DNA of 43,062 nt from Phycisphaerae bacterium. GTDB taxonomy: Bacteria; Planctomycetota; Phycisphaerae; Sedimentisphaerales; Anaerohalosphaeraceae. The stretch is taken from assembly GCA_014859965.1 (NCBI GenBank), contig JACZKQ010000168.1, forward strand, positions 1 to 43,062. The letters run 5' to 3'. The notes under the pieces are model-generated. The model was not told where the DNA came from. It made no database searches and saw nothing but the letters and a program-made list of their open reading frames with translations. Of this stretch, positions 39,482 through 43,062 are shown in pieces. Made by a program: the position numbers and the translations under genes. The stretch's first letter is position 1. Every line of letters starts with the position of its first letter.

Positions 39482-40465
39482 GTGCCTGCGAATCTGACAC
39501 CGCAATACAAGAAAGCCGAAGAGGGTTACCGAAGTGCTTCGACCGATGACGAGAAGCGTCTGGCGCTCGAAGAGATGCTGCGCCTCATCCCCAGGCACAA
39601 GGGCACCGAGCACATTCAGGCCGAGATTAAAAAGAAGCTCAGCAAGCTGCGCGAAGGTGCCGAAGGCGGCAAAAAAGGCGCCGCAAAGCATGTCGACATT
39701 TTTCACGTCCCCAAAAGCGGCGCCGGCCAGGTCGCCCTCATCGGCCTGCCCAACAGCGGCAAGAGCGCCATCCTCGCTGCACTCACCAAGGCCAAAGTCA
39801 ACGTCGCCGACTACCCCTTCGCCACCGACAAACCCGTGCCCGGCATGATGCAGTTCGAAGACGTGCAGATACAGCTCGTCGACACGCCCCCCATCACGCC
39901 CGAGTACGCCGCCGGCGGACTCGTCCAGACCTTCCGCGGCTGCGACCTCATCGGCATCGTCATCGACCTGTCGGCGGACGTCCTGGAGCAGATGGAAGTG
40001 ATCCTCAAGTACCTGGACGAACACCGCCTGATCGCCGACAAGTCCGCCGCCGACGGCGGCAATGCGCTCGCCCATCCGGGCTTCGTTATCGGCACCAAGT
40101 GCGACATCGCCGAACCCGGCACCATGGACACGCTCAGGGAACTCTGCGATCGTCCGTTCGAGTTCCTGGAAATCTCCGCAGGCGCCGGCCAAGGCCTGCC
40201 CGAATTCGCCGCCGCCATTTTCCGCATGCTCGATATCATCCGCGTCTACGCCAAGAAACCAGGCAAAGAGCCCGACACAAACGACCCTTTCACCCTGCCG
40301 CGAGGATCAACCGTCACCGACCTGGCCTGCCACATCCACCGCGAACTCGCCGACAAACTCAAGACCGCCCGCGCCTGGAACGCCCCCGGCATCCACGACG
40401 GCCAGAACGTCCCCCGCGACCACATCCTGACCGACAAAGAAGTAGTAGAACTCCACTTCACCTGA
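39482..40465 (+). CDS. DRG/Obg-like GTPase with TGS domain
   Basis: The start is GTG 39482, with GGGAGG just upstream; an in-frame GTG at 39461 precedes that site. The 327-residue protein has a charged N-terminal helical part, then G1 GLPNSGKS (88-95), a switch region with ADYPFAT, and G3 DTPPITPEY. The G4 motif is TKCD (GTKCDIAEP) rather than NKxD. A C-terminal TGS domain follows (FTLPRGSTVTDLACHIHREL, VVELHF). Such GTPases bind ribosomes or tRNA-related partners. Thr at G4 is tolerated in some translation-associated GTPases. It converges with mraY. Confidence 0.88.
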   Translation: MPANLTPQYKKAEEGYRSASTDDEKRLALEEMLRLIPRHKGTEHIQAEIKKKLSKLREGAEGGKKGAAKHVDIFHVPKSGAGQVALIGLPNSGKSAILAALTKAKVNVADYPFATDKPVPGMMQFEDVQIQLVDTPPITPEYAAGGLVQTFRGCDLIGIVIDLSADVLEQMEVILKYLDEHRLIADKSAADGGNALAHPGFVIGTKCDIAEPGTMDTLRELCDRPFEFLEISAGAGQGLPEFAAAIFRMLDIIRVYAKKPGKEPDTNDPFTLPRGSTVTDLACHIHRELADKLKTARAWNAPGIHDGQNVPRDHILTDKEVVELHFT

Positions 40466-40535
40466 TCATACCGCGACCGCCTCTTACCCGAGCGATTTTT
40501 CCTTTCGACAAGAACCCCTGCACGCCTGTCGCTCT

Positions 40536-41678
40536 TCACCGAATCTTCAGTGTCGCAAGCGCCAGCACGGCAAAACCCATCGACAGCAGCCAAAACCGCA
40601 CCACCACCTGCGGCTCCGACCAGCCGGCCAGGTGAAAATGATGGTGAATTGGCGCACACCGAAACAGCCGTTTGCCGCCGCTGTACTTGAAGTAGCCCAC
40701 CTGCAGGATGACGCTGAACAGTTCCATGATGAACACCCCGCCGATGATGAACAGCAGCACCTCGTTGCGCGTCACGACCGCCCCATAGCCGACGGCCGCG
40801 CCCAGCGACAGCGATCCCACGTCCCCCATAAACACCTGCGCCGGATGGCAGTTGTACCATAGAAATCCCAGAATCGCCCCCGCAATGGCCGCGAAGAACA
40901 CCGACAACTCCCCCGATTGCGGAATGTGCGGAATCAGCAGGTAACTTGCCCACGTGCGGTCGCTCGCCGGCGCCATCGTCTCCGAGGTAAGATAGCACAA
41001 GACCACCAGAACCCCCGCCACGATCCCGATGCAGCCCGGCGCAAGCCCGTCCATCCCGTCCGTCAGATTCACCGCATTGCTCGCCGCCGAAATATACAAC
41101 ACCACGATCACCGCGAACATCCACTTGGCCAGCGGGATCCCCTGCTTGTAAAACGGCAGCCAGAACCGATGCGCATCGGAGATGTCGGACATGTCGGAAT
41201 ACAGAAAGATCGCAATCAGGGTTGTGCACCCAAACTGAAGCACCAGCTTCTCCCATGCCCGCAGCCCGTCGCGGCTCCGCTGATGACTCTTGGCCGTCAG
41301 CTTCAGCCAGTCGTCCGTGCCCCCGATCGCTCCGAACCAGAACATGATCACCAGCGCCTTGTGAATAAACGGATTGTTCATCCGCGCCCAAAGCACCGTC
41401 CCCACGATCACCGCAAGCAGAATAATGATCCCGCCCATCGTCGGCGTATTGGCCCTTTCGCGCATCAGCTCATTGAGCGCTGCATGATGAAACTCCGGCC
41501 GATCGCCGATCTTCATCCGCAGCAGCATACGGATGATCCGCGGCGCCGCGAAAAACGCGATCGCCAGCCCCGTCAGCGCCGCCATGATGCAGCGGAACAG
41601 CAGGTTCTGAAACCCGTAGAACCCGATACCGCTGTCCGGAAACGCCTCTCGCAGATAATCCAGTATATGGTAAATCAC
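40536..41678 (-). CDS. mraY: Phospho-N-acetylmuramoyl-pentapeptide-transferase
   Basis: The start is GTG 41678 (MIYHILDYLREAFPDSG), with AAGG upstream. The 380-residue protein is an integral membrane enzyme with about ten helices. Its motifs include ANTPTMGGIIIL, GGTDDWLKLT (catalytic Asp pair), NAVNLTDGMDGLAPG, FMGDVGSLSLGA and HHHFHLAGW. It transfers phospho-MurNAc-pentapeptide to undecaprenyl phosphate, forming lipid I. It lies 93 bases behind murF, as in the dcw cluster. It therefore shows that this bacterium makes, or at least encodes, peptidoglycan precursors. Confidence 0.96.
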   Translation of the reverse strand: MIYHILDYLREAFPDSGIGFYGFQNLLFRCIMAALTGLAIAFFAAPRIIRMLLRMKIGDRPEFHHAALNELMRERANTPTMGGIIILLAVIVGTVLWARMNNPFIHKALVIMFWFGAIGGTDDWLKLTAKSHQRSRDGLRAWEKLVLQFGCTTLIAIFLYSDMSDISDAHRFWLPFYKQGIPLAKWMFAVIVVLYISAASNAVNLTDGMDGLAPGCIGIVAGVLVVLCYLTSETMAPASDRTWASYLLIPHIPQSGELSVFFAAIAGAILGFLWYNCHPAQVFMGDVGSLSLGAAVGYGAVVTRNEVLLFIIGGVFIMELFSVILQVGYFKYSGGKRLFRCAPIHHHFHLAGWSEPQVVVRFWLLSMGFAVLALATLKIR

Positions 41679-41712
41679 CGTCCCTGCCTTCTCATCAAAC
41701 CGGCCAATTCGT

Positions 41713-41743
41713 ATCCGCTGATTCGCGCAGATAATGCGCGGAT
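41713..41743 (-). terminator. Nested hairpins in the murF-mraY gap
   Basis: CGCGCA (41724-41729) pairs with TGCGCG (41735-41740) around a 5-base loop, and ATCCGC (41713-41718) with GCGGAT (41738-41743). The two share bases and exclude each other. No T-run follows on the minus strand, so attenuation or mRNA processing is more likely than full termination. Confidence 0.4.
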
Positions 41744-41771
41744 TGCCCTCGTTTTAATTCCATCTGCGGAT

Positions 41772-43062
41772 TCAGGAAAACGTATTAATCAAAACCCGCA
41801 CCGCCTTCTCCAGGCCGGCGCTCCGCGATCCCTTCACGAGAATTATATCACCCCCCCGAACGATATCCACAAGATTATCGCACAGGTGGGCCGTGTCCCG
41901 GAATACCAGACACGCCAACTCCCCGCTGCCGATTTCCTGTGCGCCTTGGGCCGTAACCTCCGCAAAAGGACCCGCCGCCAGCAGAACGCCGATGCCCGCC
42001 TCCGCCACGCGCCGCCCCAACTCCGCATGGTAATGCGCGCTCTGCTCGCCGAGTTCTCCCATCTGCCCGCATACAAACACCGTCCGCCGCCCCCCGTCGC
42101 CGCTGATCCGCACCAGCGTATCGACAGCGTTCGCCATCGACGCCGGATTGGCGTTGTAGCAGTCGTTAATGAGCGTCAACGTCCCCACCTGCTGAATGTC
42201 CAGCCGCATCTCCGCCGGCGCAAGCGTCGCCGCCGCCTCCGCAAACGCCTCCAGCGAAAGCCCCACGCACCGGCACACCGCCCACGCCGCCAGAACATTC
42301 TCCAGATTCGCCCGCCCCGCCAACGGCACGTCGATGGTGCGCCCCTCGATCCGCAGCGACCCCGACCCGCCGTGACAGACAAAATCCTCCCCCACAATAT
42401 CGCACCCCGCCGACTGCCCGAACGAAGTATACGCAACGCCGAGCCCGTCACAATGCCGCCGCAGCGCCGCAATGTCGCCGTTGATCAGCAGCGTGCCCCC
42501 CGGCACAAGCCCCTCACAGATCGACGCCTTCTCCCGCACGATATTCTCGATCGTCCCGAACCCCTCCAGGTGCGCCGCATACACATTTGTCACCACCGCC
42601 ACATCCGGCCGAGCCATTCGCGTCAGGTGCACAATCTCCCCCGGCGCATTCGACCCCAGCTCCATCACCAGAAACGCATGCTCCGCCTCCGTCGAAAGAA
42701 TCGTCAGCGGCACCCCGATATGATTGTTGAAGCTCTTCGGCGACTCATGACACGCAAACCGCCCGCCCAGCGCATGCCGCACGATCCGCCGTGTGCTGGT
42801 CTTGCCCGCCGAACCCGTAATCGCGATCACCTTCGCCCCCACCTGCCCGCGATACCACCGCGCCCAATCGCCCAGCGCCGCTATGCTGTCGTCGACAACC
42901 AGCACCGGCACGGAACAAACCATCTCCCGCTCGGCGACAACGCAGCAAGCCCCCGCGCTCACCGCCTGCTCCACGAAATCATGCCCGTCGAAGCGATCCC
43001 CCCGAATCGCAAGAAAACAATCGCCCGCCGCAACCTCCCGCGAATCCGTAGCGGCCCCTGTG
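41772..43062 (-). CDS. murF: UDP-MurNAc-tripeptide:D-Ala-D-Ala ligase, 5' end outside window
   Basis: The frame is open to the right edge, so the ATG at 42974 is internal. Upstream of it the frame reads TDSREVAAGDCFLAIRGDRF and then DGHDF, the typical MurF N-terminal pattern, which shows that the true start lies beyond 43062. About 430 residues are visible. The ATP loop is AITGSAGKTSTRR, and INDCYNANPASM is the substrate-binding signature. It adds D-Ala-D-Ala to the muropeptide in the cytoplasm. The next gene, mraY, uses its product. Confidence 0.95.
   Translation of the reverse strand, partial: TGAATDSREVAAGDCFLAIRGDRFDGHDFVEQAVSAGACCVVAEREMVCSVPVLVVDDSIAALGDWARWYRGQVGAKVIAITGSAGKTSTRRIVRHALGGRFACHESPKSFNNHIGVPLTILSTEAEHAFLVMELGSNAPGEIVHLTRMARPDVAVVTNVYAAHLEGFGTIENIVREKASICEGLVPGGTLLINGDIAALRRHCDGLGVAYTSFGQSAGCDIVGEDFVCHGGSGSLRIEGRTIDVPLAGRANLENVLAAWAVCRCVGLSLEAFAEAAATLAPAEMRLDIQQVGTLTLINDCYNANPASMANAVDTLVRISGDGGRRTVFVCGQMGELGEQSAHYHAELGRRVAEAGIGVLLAAGPFAEVTAQGAQEIGSGELACLVFRDTAHLCDNLVDIVRGGDIILVKGSRSAGLEKAVRVLINTFS

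Noticed and set aside
9675..43062. tRNA, rRNA or riboswitch in the intergenic regions
   Set aside because: I looked through all gaps above 200 bases and saw no cloverleaf with TTC-type T-arm and no recognisable riboswitch core. A covariance-model scan would be decisive.

Overview
The window looks like a piece of a high-GC bacterial chromosome, most likely from the Planctomycetota (Phycisphaerae-like). This is an inference from several things together: two DUF1080-type secreted proteins, Tat-exported TIM-barrel and phosphoesterase proteins, a large propeller-TPR protein, an expanded SecA, and a complete Rnf complex that points to an anaerobic or facultative energy metabolism. No rRNA or tRNA is present to confirm it.

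Region 1 (1-9674, all on +) is the structural and lysis end of a tailed-phage-like module. It holds the C-terminal part of a portal protein, a scaffold-like protein, an SU10/DUF5309-type major capsid protein, eight tightly packed structural or appendage genes (several overlapping by 1-4 bases), and two small membrane genes that look like a lysis pair. No terminase, tape-measure protein, tail sheath, integrase or repressor is visible. It is therefore the right end of a prophage, a podovirus-like element or a gene-transfer-agent-like remnant.

Region 2 (9.7-20.9 kb) is chromosomal accessory material, mostly exported proteins: two lipoproteins (one DUF1080), a ferritin-like di-iron protein, a Tat-exported sugar isomerase-like TIM barrel, a phosphoesterase-redoxin-thioredoxin triple fusion, a second DUF1080-type protein, an 892-residue propeller/TPR protein with one CxxCH heme-type motif, and a Tat-exported metallophosphoesterase. 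Its large intergenic spaces carry structured repeats. The most striking are two inverted copies of a 128-base element (12541-12668 and 19642-19769) that align without a gap and change one base in concert in every internal motif, including a compensated hairpin pair.

Region 3 (20.9-26.4 kb, minus strand) is a complete operon transcribed in the order RseC-like - rnfC - rnfD - rnfG - rnfE - rnfA - rnfB. It encodes the ion-translocating ferredoxin:NAD+ oxidoreductase.

Region 4 (26.5-43.1 kb) is mainly housekeeping: an M48 protease lipoprotein; glyA with a Gfo/Idh-like gene directly behind it; a TPR gene divergent from glyA; rpsT, rnr, efp and secA in one direction; a secreted GH43-like propeller; a TGS GTPase; and, on the minus strand, murF then mraY from the peptidoglycan cluster. 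murF runs off the right edge. SecA carries five copies of a Trp-containing module where E. coli SecA has about one. The glyA/TPR intergenic region has divergent promoters whose -35 boxes share a perfect 16-base palindrome.
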